Under the pieces are notes generated by a model, which saw only the letters and a list, made by a program, of their open reading frames with translations, did not search any database and was not told where the DNA came from. Made by a program: the position numbers and the translations under genes. From Desulfoscipio geothermicus DSM 3669 (GTDB lineage: Bacteria > Bacillota > Desulfotomaculia > Desulfotomaculales > Desulfallaceae), in the NCBI RefSeq assembly GCF_900115975.1, contig NZ_FOYM01000035.1, positions 1 to 35,366 on the forward strand: a stretch of DNA of 35,366 bases, in the 5' to 3' direction. Position 1 is the stretch's first letter, and each line of letters begins with the position of its first letter. Positions 28,737-35,317 of this stretch are shown piece after piece.

Positions 28737-28937
28737 TCATATCCGGATAAAAATCTGCTTCTGTTTGGCCCGGTACTCAATGTACCTCGCAGCTTTTTTG
28801 GCCGCGTCGTGGCCGGCATAGGTTCCAATTACAATGCCTCTTCCAGTCCTGGTATCTTCGGCAATAACCGCGTACCCATGTCCCGCCGTAGGCTTGGCGT
28901 ATACCCGCAGGTTTTCGGGTTCGATTGCTTTGGTCAC
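28737..28937 (-). CDS. Small hypothetical protein
   Basis: 66 residues from GTG 28937, whose GTGA overlaps the upstream stop. A longer frame to 29150 exists, but it reads through the membrane-protein gene in another phase. It has 'RVYAKPTAGHGYAVIAEDTR' and a basic helical end ('HDAAKKAARYIEYRAKQKQI'), a compact alpha/beta protein. No family recognised. Confidence 0.5.
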   Translation of the reverse strand: MTKAIEPENLRVYAKPTAGHGYAVIAEDTRTGRGIVIGTYAGHDAAKKAARYIEYRAKQKQIFIRI

Positions 28938-29140
28938 CGCATCCACCACCCTATCAGCCATAGCCACAGCGGCATCATCAGTATCGCCCCCAGGATCCAG
29001 GCCAACACCTGCAGCGGCACGCAGCGCTCGGCCCGCCACCGGCGTTTCACCGGACGGCCCTGCCGACTGCGAAAAACTTGGCCTTGGCCCGGATTTCCCG
29101 GCGTCTCTGTAGCCATCTCCATCTTTTCCAAATGCACCAC
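28934..29140 (-). CDS. Small membrane protein
   Basis: 68 residues from GTG 29140, seven bases after GGAGGTG. The basic N-terminal half ('SRQGRPVKRRWRAERC') is followed by one strong hydrophobic segment 'VLAWILGAILMMPLWLWLIG' (about 45-64). Inner-membrane, N-in topology by the positive-inside rule. No family recognised. Confidence 0.5.
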   Translation of the reverse strand: MVHLEKMEMATETPGNPGQGQVFRSRQGRPVKRRWRAERCVPLQVLAWILGAILMMPLWLWLIGWWMR

Positions 29141-29146
29141 ATGTGG

Positions 29147-29428
29147 TCACCTCCCTTGGATGGCGTTTCTTTTTTGGTATCGCGGCATTGCAACCTTGGC
29201 TTCTTCGATTGTGATGCTGGTCAGCGTAAGCACTCTTAGGGCTTCTTCAACCGTCGATGTTTCATATGCAAGCAGCTCAATGATTTTCCTAACGACATCG
29301 GCGTTTTGGTGGGCTTCGCGCAGGTCAGCGTTGATATATAGCCGGCGTTGCTTTTTGGTCTGGCTGGCTGCCAGTTGGCGCAATCGGTCCAGCTTGTCTT
29401 TTTCGATCGCTACATAAAGCTCTGACAT
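29147..29428 (-). CDS. Hypothetical helical protein
   Basis: 93 residues with a good GGAGGGGGTG site. Helical and basic at the N-terminus ('VAIEKDKLDRLRQLAASQTK'), with 'ADVVRKIIELLAYETSTVEE' and a basic C-terminal end. No HTH or metal site is clear. Its stop is followed after 6 bases by the GTG of the next gene. Confidence 0.55.
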   Translation of the reverse strand: MSELYVAIEKDKLDRLRQLAASQTKKQRRLYINADLREAHQNADVVRKIIELLAYETSTVEEALRVLTLTSITIEEAKVAMPRYQKRNAIQGR

Positions 29429-29457
29429 TTTCGTTTCACCCCCTCCTTGTCCATGCG

Positions 29458-29787
29458 TTATCCAGCAGTGGTTAATGGCCCCTCCACTGTCCCGGCCCAG
29501 TTAAGTAACTCTTTTGCCCGGTAACGGATTGTTTTTTTCTTTTTTCCGGAAATAATAACGTAACAGTTAGGCGGCAACTTTTTTTGGATACGCAGTTCAT
29601 CCAACTTCCAACGGCTTATTTTTAGCAGTCGGGCAGCTTCAACCGGTGATAGCATAGGATCAACTTGTTTTATCTCAAGTTCATCGGCTATGCGTGGCAC
29701 CGGGTTTTGAGGTTTGGGGGCCGGCTTGCCGCAGGCCGGGCAGAATCTGAATTCCTCAGGAAGCTCATTGCCACACTTGCATTGCAT
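29458..29787 (-). CDS. Zinc ribbon plus MerR/excisionase-like HTH protein
   Basis: 109 residues. The N-terminal ribbon is 'CKCGNELPEEFRFCPACGKP' (C-x-C ... C-x2-C). The C-terminal 65 residues hold an excisionase/MerR-type winged helix: 'MLSPVEAARLLKISRWKLDE' then 'LRIQKKLPPNCYVIISGKKK', ending in 'TIRYRAKELLNWAGT'. It could be the prophage excisionase or a small regulator. Its position in the lytic operon, far from int, leans toward regulator. Function inferred. Confidence 0.68.
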   Translation of the reverse strand: MQCKCGNELPEEFRFCPACGKPAPKPQNPVPRIADELEIKQVDPMLSPVEAARLLKISRWKLDELRIQKKLPPNCYVIISGKKKKTIRYRAKELLNWAGTVEGPLTTAG

Positions 29788-29825
29788 GCGATCACCTCCT
29801 TTGGCACCGGTGGTATGCGCGTACC

Positions 29826-30638
29826 TTAGCCGGTGCCGGTAGTATCGCTATCCGCCGCACCGTTAATTGGCACAACTCGCATTTCTCTTTTAATGGCCTC
29901 AAACAGTGCCTGTCGCCCTTTCTCGTTATATACAAATGTCTTAACTTGCTTATCGCTATGTGGAGACTTATCTAGAATCCACTTTCCGAACTCAGAAGTT
30001 TTTAGGTTTAGCTTATTTGCTACCCGCCCAACCTTATTTGCAGATACCCCGATTTCCTCGGCAATCTCGGTGGCTGTAAAGTGAATATCAATCTGCGGCT
30101 TAGGCAGGAGCGCCTTACCCATGATTAATTCGGTAGCCCCAGCAATCAACAATTGAATGGATTCCGGTGATAGTTGGCCCTTAAAATCTTCGGCCATCTG
30201 TTTCATAAGCCGGGCTTGCCGTGTTTTTGCGTTACGCAGCCGGGCTTCGATTTCGGCCTGGCGGAGAGAATTATCTTTAGGAGCCGCTAGGGCTTTACTG
30301 CGAAAGTAGTGGTTAACGAGTTGCCGCTGTACCTGCCAAGCCAGATCGTCGGTGAAGGATTTGACCAGCATCAAATAGCCGGATTCGGTAAGGAGCACTA
30401 ATCCATTGGGAGCTATGATGCCAAACTCAGTTTTAGCTTCGTACGAATTTCGTACGAAGTAATCATCGCCTTTAATAAAGTGATGTTTGTTCTCGTTGAA
30501 GTTCCTCCTTGCCGTTCCTTCTGGCCGCCGGTGTAACTCATCAATGTCCCGAAATGTTACTACCCGTTGGCCGTGGTATTCCTTGACGGCCATTTCGTGA
30601 TGTTGATCGCCAATGGTTAGTTGAACGATTTTAGCCAT
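29826..30638 (-). CDS. ORF6N-domain antirepressor
   Basis: 270 residues. The N-terminal ORF6N domain has 'YHGQRVVTFRDIDELHRRPE' and 'GTARRNFNENKHHFIKGDDY', then 'LVLLTESGYLMLVKSFTDDL' before a helical hinge. The C-terminal part ('TATEIAEEIGVSANKVGRVA', then 'NEKGRQALFEAI') is the KilA/antirepressor-type winged helix. Such proteins bind and inhibit CI-type repressors during induction. It lies near the front of the lytic operon, consistent with that use. Confidence 0.85.
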   Translation of the reverse strand: MAKIVQLTIGDQHHEMAVKEYHGQRVVTFRDIDELHRRPEGTARRNFNENKHHFIKGDDYFVRNSYEAKTEFGIIAPNGLVLLTESGYLMLVKSFTDDLAWQVQRQLVNHYFRSKALAAPKDNSLRQAEIEARLRNAKTRQARLMKQMAEDFKGQLSPESIQLLIAGATELIMGKALLPKPQIDIHFTATEIAEEIGVSANKVGRVANKLNLKTSEFGKWILDKSPHSDKQVKTFVYNEKGRQALFEAIKREMRVVPINGAADSDTTGTG

Positions 30639-30648
30639 GTTACACCTC

Positions 30649-30789
30649 CTAATTTTCTACCCCGGTTGCATCCACCACCACTTGCGGCCCCAGTGGCTTT
30701 CCGCACCCTTCGCAGTAATATGCTGGTAGGTTGCCGCTAAAGCCGCAGTGGGGGCAGGTGTAGGTGTGTTGGGTTGCTATGATGGTCAC
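30649..30789 (-). CDS. Small zinc-ribbon protein
   Basis: 46 residues from GTG 30789, whose GTGA overlaps the stop of the Cro-like gene. It reads 'MTIIATQHTYTCPHCGFSGN', then 'LPAYYCEGCGKPLGPQ', with two C-x2-C knuckles forming one zinc ribbon. Its stop sits ten bases before the antirepressor start. Likely a small regulatory or adaptor protein. Confidence 0.68.
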   Translation of the reverse strand: MTIIATQHTYTCPHCGFSGNLPAYYCEGCGKPLGPQVVVDATGVEN

Positions 30790-31073
30790 CTTCCTTCTGT
30801 GCCGGTAGGCTTGTTTTTATTGCACGCTATCTCTTCTTGGAATCCATGCGACATATTTTCTAAAAAAAATATATCCTCGAATTTAATCTCTGGGAAAACC
30901 GTCAAAAGTTTAGCAATAAACTTTTGACCGGGCTTGCTTCGTCCAGTCTTTATCCTCCATAGCAACGAATAATCTACACCAATTTTGCTTGCCAACTGTG
31001 AATCACTAAGAGATTTATCTGATTGAAGTTTTTCCAGGACATTGATCTTGATACCGATACCCATATGAGCCAT
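30786..31073 (-). CDS. Cro-like XRE repressor
   Basis: 95 residues; the first leftward (lytic) gene. Start ATG 31073 with GGGGGTGAG. The HTH is 'KSLSDSQLASKIGVDYSLLW' followed by 'RIKTGRSKPGQKFIAKLL', and the protein is small and basic. It faces the CI-like repressor across the operator region and would bind it to favour lytic growth, in the usual Cro role. The paired-repressor layout strongly supports the assignment, though direct function is inferred. Confidence 0.82.
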   Translation of the reverse strand: MAHMGIGIKINVLEKLQSDKSLSDSQLASKIGVDYSLLWRIKTGRSKPGQKFIAKLLTVFPEIKFEDIFFLENMSHGFQEEIACNKNKPTGTEGR

Positions 31074-31114
31074 ATATACTCACCCCCTGCTTGGCATGGA
31101 TTCCTTGCAATAAA

Positions 31115-31143
31115 ATAATAACATAGGCTTGGAATCAATGCAA
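31115..31143 (-). promoter_or_regulatory. Lytic promoter for the Cro-like operon
   Basis: On the - strand, -35 TTGCAT (31143-31138), 17-base spacer, -10 TATTAT (31120-31115). The -35 box overlaps the operator half-site at 31139-31145, so repressor binding would block it. Transcription would run into the Cro-like gene at 31073. Confidence 0.75.
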
Positions 31144-31171
31144 TACCAAATAACGATATTTTTCTATTTTA

Positions 31172-31200
31172 TTGCATTGCATACTTGCAATAGTTATAAT
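31172..31200 (+). promoter_or_regulatory. Promoter for the CI-like repressor
   Basis: -35 TTGCAT (31172-31177), exact 17-base spacer, -10 TATAAT (31195-31200, consensus). The -35 box overlaps a half-site (31170-31176) and another half-site (31186-31192) sits in the spacer, which predicts autoregulation. The repressor start codon follows after a GGAGG site at about 31211. Confidence 0.82.
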
Positions 31201-31224
31201 GTTTTTAAGTGGAGGATTTGCCTA

Positions 31225-32217
31225 ATGAATATTAATGGAGATTTTTCAAAAATATTAAAAAAGCTAAGAGAAAGGGCTGGCTTTAAAAGCCAATCTCAGC
31301 TTGCTGAAGCTAGTGGGGTAGATAACTCAACAATTGCAAGATTAGAGCGTGGAGAAACCAAACCAACGCCTGATACACTTAAAAAACTTGCCCCACATCT
31401 TAATGTAAATTACGATTACCTCATGGCTTCCGCTGGCTATTCTTCTCTATCTGGGGATTTTAAAATCTTAGGGGAAACTATAAAGAATACAAATATGCAA
31501 CTAATAGAAATTATTAATAACTTGCCTCTAAATGCTAGCACCGACAAAACCTTGGAAGCCATTTTTAAAGCAAACAAAATGCTTAGAGAGATAAACACTC
31601 AGTCCAGAGAAGTCTATTCTAAGTTACTAGAAAGAAAATTTAACAAGAATGAGCAACAACAAAAAGATGCAACAAAAGTCCCCATCCTCGGCACCATCCA
31701 TGCTGGCCTCCCTCTCCTAGCCGAGCAGAATTGGGAGGGGCAGATCGATGTGCCATCGGACATAAAAGGTGACTTTTGTCTCCGTGTCGAAGGCGACAGC
31801 ATGATATACGCCGGGATTCTCACCGAAGATATTGCTGTTTTTAAACAGGCTGATTACGCTAACCACGGTCAGATTGTGGCAGCTGGCGTTGAGGATGCTT
31901 CATGGGAGGCATATTTGAAATTTTACATAGAGAAAAACGACCGGGTATTTTTGCGTTCTGCCAACCCAAATTATGAGGATATTGAATTTGGACCACAGCA
32001 CCGGATTATTGGTGTTATGGTAGGCCTAATTAGAGAAAGTGCTCCTTCCCTGGGGGACTACCAAAACTTGCTCCAGGTTAAGGAATATGAGGACAGGCAG
32101 TGGATGGAGGTTATTGAAATTGCGTCATCAAACGGTATGGAACCAATATTTGTTAAGCAGATTATTGAAACTCAAATCGCCATGGCTTCGCACTTTGCAA
32201 AAAGTAAGTCACCGTAA
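31225..32217 (+). CDS. CI/LexA-like repressor with S24 peptidase domain
   Basis: 330 residues; keeps the prophage silent. Start ATG 31225 (GGAGG site); the frame upstream to 31129 overlaps the promoter. HTH residues 21-50 include 'SQSQLAEASGVDNSTIARLE'. The S24 domain has the self-cleavage site Ala160-Gly161 ('TIHAGLPLL'), Ser192 ('VEGDSMIYAG') and Lys232 ('EAYLKFYI'), so it should self-cleave on SOS/RecA signalling. A 55-residue C-terminal extension follows the usual S24 end, of unknown use. Confidence 0.93.
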   Translation: MNINGDFSKILKKLRERAGFKSQSQLAEASGVDNSTIARLERGETKPTPDTLKKLAPHLNVNYDYLMASAGYSSLSGDFKILGETIKNTNMQLIEIINNLPLNASTDKTLEAIFKANKMLREINTQSREVYSKLLERKFNKNEQQQKDATKVPILGTIHAGLPLLAEQNWEGQIDVPSDIKGDFCLRVEGDSMIYAGILTEDIAVFKQADYANHGQIVAAGVEDASWEAYLKFYIEKNDRVFLRSANPNYEDIEFGPQHRIIGVMVGLIRESAPSLGDYQNLLQVKEYEDRQWMEVIEIASSNGMEPIFVKQIIETQIAMASHFAKSKSP

Positions 32218-32231
32218 AGGTGGCTTTTTTA
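32206..32231 (+). terminator. Terminator of the repressor gene
   Basis: 8-bp stem aagtcacc / ggtggctt with a 5-base loop and a T6 tract. The repressor's TAA stop lies in the loop. This should isolate repressor transcription from the DUF4041 gene. Confidence 0.78.
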
Positions 32232-32317
32232 TTTCGACAAAGTTCAATAATATTTTTAGAAGGGGGTGTAAAACTGTCAATTTGCTGCTTAATTAATAAT
32301 CAAAGGGGGTTATTAAT

Positions 32318-33679
32318 TTGAAAGGAAAGTGGTATTTGCAAACCTGGTTTATTTGTTTAATGTTTGCGCTATGGTCCTTTTATTTACCGGTTATTATCGG
32401 ATTGGTATTATTATACCTACAACATAAAGAGCAAAGCGCTCTTAGTGCCAAATATGGTGAAATAGATGCATTAGACGAAAAAATAAGCAATAAGATGGAT
32501 GAGATAAGCCTTCATGAGCAGACATTAGCAAAACTTGAAGAGGATAAACAGGAAGCTATAAGGGTAATGGAGAAAGAAAAACAAGAAAAGAACTCCGAAC
32601 TACAACAAGTAATTAATAACTTAAACAAAGAAATAAGTGTGTTACAAAAGGAAATAGATGCATTGAACAAGGAAGCTGTGGTTGCTTCCTATCAATACTC
32701 TATGTATGAAGGTATTTCATCAGAGGAATGCAAGAATAAGCTAAGCTTACTTAAGGTAAAAGAAAAAGAGCTATTAAAAAATAATAATGCAGTTAAGGTT
32801 TCATCATCAGAAACCAAAAAAGAAATAAATAACAATATCAAGCAAATGCTTAGATGTTTTAACGCAGAATGTGACAATATTCTGCTTGGGCTAAGCGCTA
32901 AAAACATTGACTCCCAGCGAGGGAAAATTCAAAAGAGCTTTGAAACTTTAAATAAAATTTTCTCTACCGATGGAATAGCTTTAACGGAAGAGCTATTACA
33001 AATAAAATTAGAGCAACTAAATTTGGTTTATACATTTGAATTAAAAAAAGAACAAGAAAGGGAGCAACAGAAGGCTATTAGGGAGCAAATGATTGAAGAA
33101 GAAAAGGTAAGAAGAGAAATAGAACGTGAAAAACAGAAAATAGAGAAAGAAGAGAAGCAATTTAAGAATGAAATTAATAAGTTGATGGCTTATATGCAAA
33201 AATCGCCTAGCGATGCTGAAAAAGTACTTTATATTGATAAGATTAAAGAATTAGAAAATAAGTTAAAGCAATTAGAAAATGATAAGGAAAATATACTTCA
33301 AAGAGAGCAAAATACCAGAGCTGGTTATGTGTATGTTATATCCAATATTGGCTCTTTTGGTGAAAACGTATATAAAATTGGCATGACAAGAAGATTAGAG
33401 CCAATGGAAAGAATTAAAGAGCTAGGCGATGCTTCAGTGCCATTCCCATTTGATGTGCACGCAATGATTTTTTCTGAGGATGCCCCAGCTTTAGAGGCCA
33501 TCTTACACGAAACCTTTAAAAAATATGAAGTAAATAAGGTCAATAACAGAAAAGAATTTTTCAAAGTTCCGTTATCTGAAATTGAAAGAGTTGTTAAAGA
33601 ACACCATAATGCTACCGTCACATTCACACTAGTTGCCGAAGCAGCAGAATACAGAGAAAGTCTAAAACTAACAGCATAG
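32318..33679 (+). CDS. Membrane-anchored coiled-coil GIY-YIG protein (DUF4041/T5orf172 type)
   Basis: 453 residues from TTG 32318 (AAGGGGG site). Residues 9-34 form a membrane segment ('TWFICLMFALWSFYLPVIIG'). Residues 45-120 and 240-330 are long coiled coils around a DUF4041-like helical middle. The C-terminal GIY-YIG domain has 'AGYVYVISNIGSFGENVYKI' then GMTRR, with the likely catalytic Glu393 in 'ALEAILHETF' and Asn409/410 with 'KEFF'. Expressed in the lysogen beside the repressor, it is probably a lysogenic-conversion gene, perhaps protective against other phages; that is not shown. Confidence 0.85.
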   Translation: MKGKWYLQTWFICLMFALWSFYLPVIIGLVLLYLQHKEQSALSAKYGEIDALDEKISNKMDEISLHEQTLAKLEEDKQEAIRVMEKEKQEKNSELQQVINNLNKEISVLQKEIDALNKEAVVASYQYSMYEGISSEECKNKLSLLKVKEKELLKNNNAVKVSSSETKKEINNNIKQMLRCFNAECDNILLGLSAKNIDSQRGKIQKSFETLNKIFSTDGIALTEELLQIKLEQLNLVYTFELKKEQEREQQKAIREQMIEEEKVRREIEREKQKIEKEEKQFKNEINKLMAYMQKSPSDAEKVLYIDKIKELENKLKQLENDKENILQREQNTRAGYVYVISNIGSFGENVYKIGMTRRLEPMERIKELGDASVPFPFDVHAMIFSEDAPALEAILHETFKKYEVNKVNNRKEFFKVPLSEIERVVKEHHNATVTFTLVAEAAEYRESLKLTA

Positions 33680-33680
33680 C

Positions 33681-33889
33681 GGCATTCATGGCTATCAAGG
33701 TCTTTATGGTGGACTTATGTAGAAGCAAATCCATACCAAAAAGGGTTTTAAAAAGTCCCCGTTCGTCAGACAATTAAAGAGTTGGGTAGTACAATACCAG
33801 AAGATTTACCAATAGTAGAAAGTATTAAAAAGATAGAGCGCAAAGTGAAAAATCAACTTGAAGGAGGAAGTACCAAGAAAAAGAAATAA
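33681..33889 (+). pseudogene. dinD-family remnant
   Basis: In one frame 33681-33719 encodes 'GIHGYQGLYGGLM', matching the 'H-G-Y-x-G-L-Y-G-G' motif of DinD-like proteins. In another frame, 33770 onward encodes 'VRQTIKELGSTIPEDLPIVE' then 'SIKKIERKVKNQ', matching the DinD C-terminal 'V-R-x-T-I-x-E-L-G-G-T-M-P-E-D-L-P'. Stops and a frame change in between and the missing N-terminal half show a decayed copy. The GTT of VRQ is intact, with a GAAGGAGG-like coding stretch near the end that ends in a TAA. Confidence 0.72.
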
Positions 33890-33910
33890 TAATCATGTTT
33901 TTATTTTCCC

Positions 33911-33936
33911 CGGCCCAGGCCGGGAATATTTTTGCT
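33911..33936. terminator. Bidirectional terminator
   Basis: cccggc / gccggg stem (33911-33916, 33921-33926) with loop ccag, followed by aatattttt on the + strand and flanked by A-rich DNA on the other side. It separates the dinD remnant from the integrase. Confidence 0.65.
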
Positions 33937-33970
33937 CAATAAACCAAACATAAGCTTTTGATTCACTACT

Positions 33971-33990
33971 AATTATAATTATAATTATAA
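33971..33990 (+). repeat. AT repeat upstream of integrase
   Basis: Three tandem copies of a 6-bp ATAATT/TTATAA-type unit ending 17 bases before the integrase ATG. This could be a weak -10-like region or an easily melted site. No clear -35 is seen. Confidence 0.5.
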
Positions 33991-34007
33991 AAACCGGAGG
34001 TGATACA

Positions 34008-35168
34008 ATGCCCGGGCACTTGGAAAAGCGCAACAAAGGTTCCTGGACAATCGTAATTGAAACAGGCCGCGACCCGGCCACCGGCAAGCGAAAGAGACTT
34101 TACCAGGCATTTAAGGGCACCAAAAAAGAAGCCGAAAAAGAGATGGCCCGACTCATTACTGAGATCGAAAAAGGCACCTATATAGATCCCTCCGATATGA
34201 CGTTTGGCCAGTTTGCAACGATGTGGCTTGATGATTACGGAAAGCTTAAACTTGCTCCCACCACATACCGGCGCTATAAACAAATAATTGATCTTCGCGT
34301 GGTTCCCTGGCTGGGTCAAATACAGTTGGACAAGCTAAAGCCAATACATCTGCAGCAGTTTTATAAAAAAATAATTGAAGGTGGAAGGCTCGATGGCCGA
34401 GAAGGGCAACTCTCCGCCGGAAGCATTATTTATCACCAGCGCGTAATACACCGCATCTTGGAGGCTGCATATAAACAAGAGTTAATCCACCGCAATGTTG
34501 CCGACCTGGTGGAGCTTCCTCTGCCAGAAGATGATGACGAGAAAGAGCAGGTTGCAATACTTAATAGCGACCAAATAAAAGAGCTTGAAGCCAGTCTTAA
34601 TTCAGGCCAGTATTACACACTTGTTTTTGTCGGTATACGCACAGGTTTACGCCGAGGGGAGCTACTTGGATTACAATGGAGGGATATTGACTTCGACAAA
34701 GGAAAGCTAAGCGTCAGGCGGTCTCTATCATACACCAAAGAAAAAGGGATATTTACAAAGTTACCTAAAAACAAAAAAAGCCGGCGAACCATTGATATTT
34801 CGCCAGAAGTAATAAATGTTCTAAGAAAACATCGTACAAAACAAAAAGAAAAATTTCTTTCCAAAGGAATAATACAATCTGAAAATCATTATATATTTTG
34901 CCAAAATGATGGGCAACCCCTGCACCCAGATACAATTAGCAGTTGGTTTCCGAAATATCTCGAAGATATAGGGTTGCCAAAATTGAAATTCCATTGCCTG
35001 CGCCATACGCATGCCAGCCTATTACTAAGCACAGGTGTAGATATAAAATATATATCTGATCGCCTGGGCCATAGTAGTATTAGAATAACCTATGATATAT
35101 ACTCTCACCTGATTCCAGAAAAAGAAAAAGAAGCTGTTAATAAACTTGAAGAATTACTTAAAAATTAA
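34008..35168 (+). CDS. int: Tyrosine integrase
   Basis: 386 residues from ATG 34008 (GGAGGTGATACA). It catalyses site-specific integration and excision. An N-terminal arm-binding domain ('GSWTIVIETGRDPATGKRKR') and a SAM-like core-binding domain ('TFGQFATMWLDDYGKLKLAP') precede the catalytic domain. Catalytic residues are Arg215 ('GLRRGELLGLQW'), Lys in 'KLPKNKKSRRTI', His329 and Arg332 ('FHCLRHTHAS'), His355 ('LGHSS') and Tyr365 ('IYSHL'). All are present, so it should be active. It reads toward the tRNA-Thr gene, the likely target. Confidence 0.95.
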   Translation: MPGHLEKRNKGSWTIVIETGRDPATGKRKRLYQAFKGTKKEAEKEMARLITEIEKGTYIDPSDMTFGQFATMWLDDYGKLKLAPTTYRRYKQIIDLRVVPWLGQIQLDKLKPIHLQQFYKKIIEGGRLDGREGQLSAGSIIYHQRVIHRILEAAYKQELIHRNVADLVELPLPEDDDEKEQVAILNSDQIKELEASLNSGQYYTLVFVGIRTGLRRGELLGLQWRDIDFDKGKLSVRRSLSYTKEKGIFTKLPKNKKSRRTIDISPEVINVLRKHRTKQKEKFLSKGIIQSENHYIFCQNDGQPLHPDTISSWFPKYLEDIGLPKLKFHCLRHTHASLLLSTGVDIKYISDRLGHSSIRITYDIYSHLIPEKEKEAVNKLEELLKN

Positions 35169-35246
35169 GAACTACCTATCTGGATAAAAGTAAATTTATG
35201 GCAAAACAGACGATGTATTTAAATAGGTTTTTTAGGTGTTTTGAAA

Positions 35247-35268
35247 GTTTGGGCGACGTTTGGGCGAC
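35247..35268 (+). repeat. Tandem 11-bp repeat between int and tRNA
   Basis: gtttgggcgac occurs twice in exact tandem (35247-35257, 35258-35268), one helical turn apart, in the 150-bp gap between the integrase stop and the tRNA. Placement next to the presumed att site suggests integrase arm-type or excisionase sites; not proven. Confidence 0.75.
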
Positions 35269-35280
35269 TTTTAGGAAAAC

Positions 35281-35307
35281 GGCCTCCGGGAATAAACCCC
35301 GGAGGCC
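35281..35307 (-). terminator. Terminator after tRNA-Thr
   Basis: Perfect 10-bp stem (ggcctccggg 35281-35290, cccggaggcc 35298-35307), 7-base loop, then GTTTTCC on the - strand. It lies just downstream of the tRNA 3' end and probably ends its transcript. Confidence 0.65.
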
Positions 35308-35317
35308 TTGCTAATAC

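Larger units (their letters stand above)
31074..31224. promoter_or_regulatory. Operator region of the genetic switch
   Basis: A 150-bp divergent gap with four copies of the half-site TGCAATA: 31106-31112 (+), 31139-31145 (+), 31170-31176 (-) and 31186-31192 (+). A 12-bp perfect inverted repeat pairs 31106-31117 with 31165-31176. These lie over both promoters and are the likely CI/Cro binding sites. The half-sites are seen directly; which protein binds each one is inferred. Confidence 0.75.

Noticed and set aside
31129-31224. N-terminal extension of the repressor frame
   Set aside because: It covers the promoter and operators, has no ribosome site, and the ATG at 31225 has a strong GGAGG.
33971-33990. 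Phase-variable promoter made by the AT repeat before int
   Set aside because: Only three short units and no -35/-10 pair whose spacing would change; kept as a repeat only.
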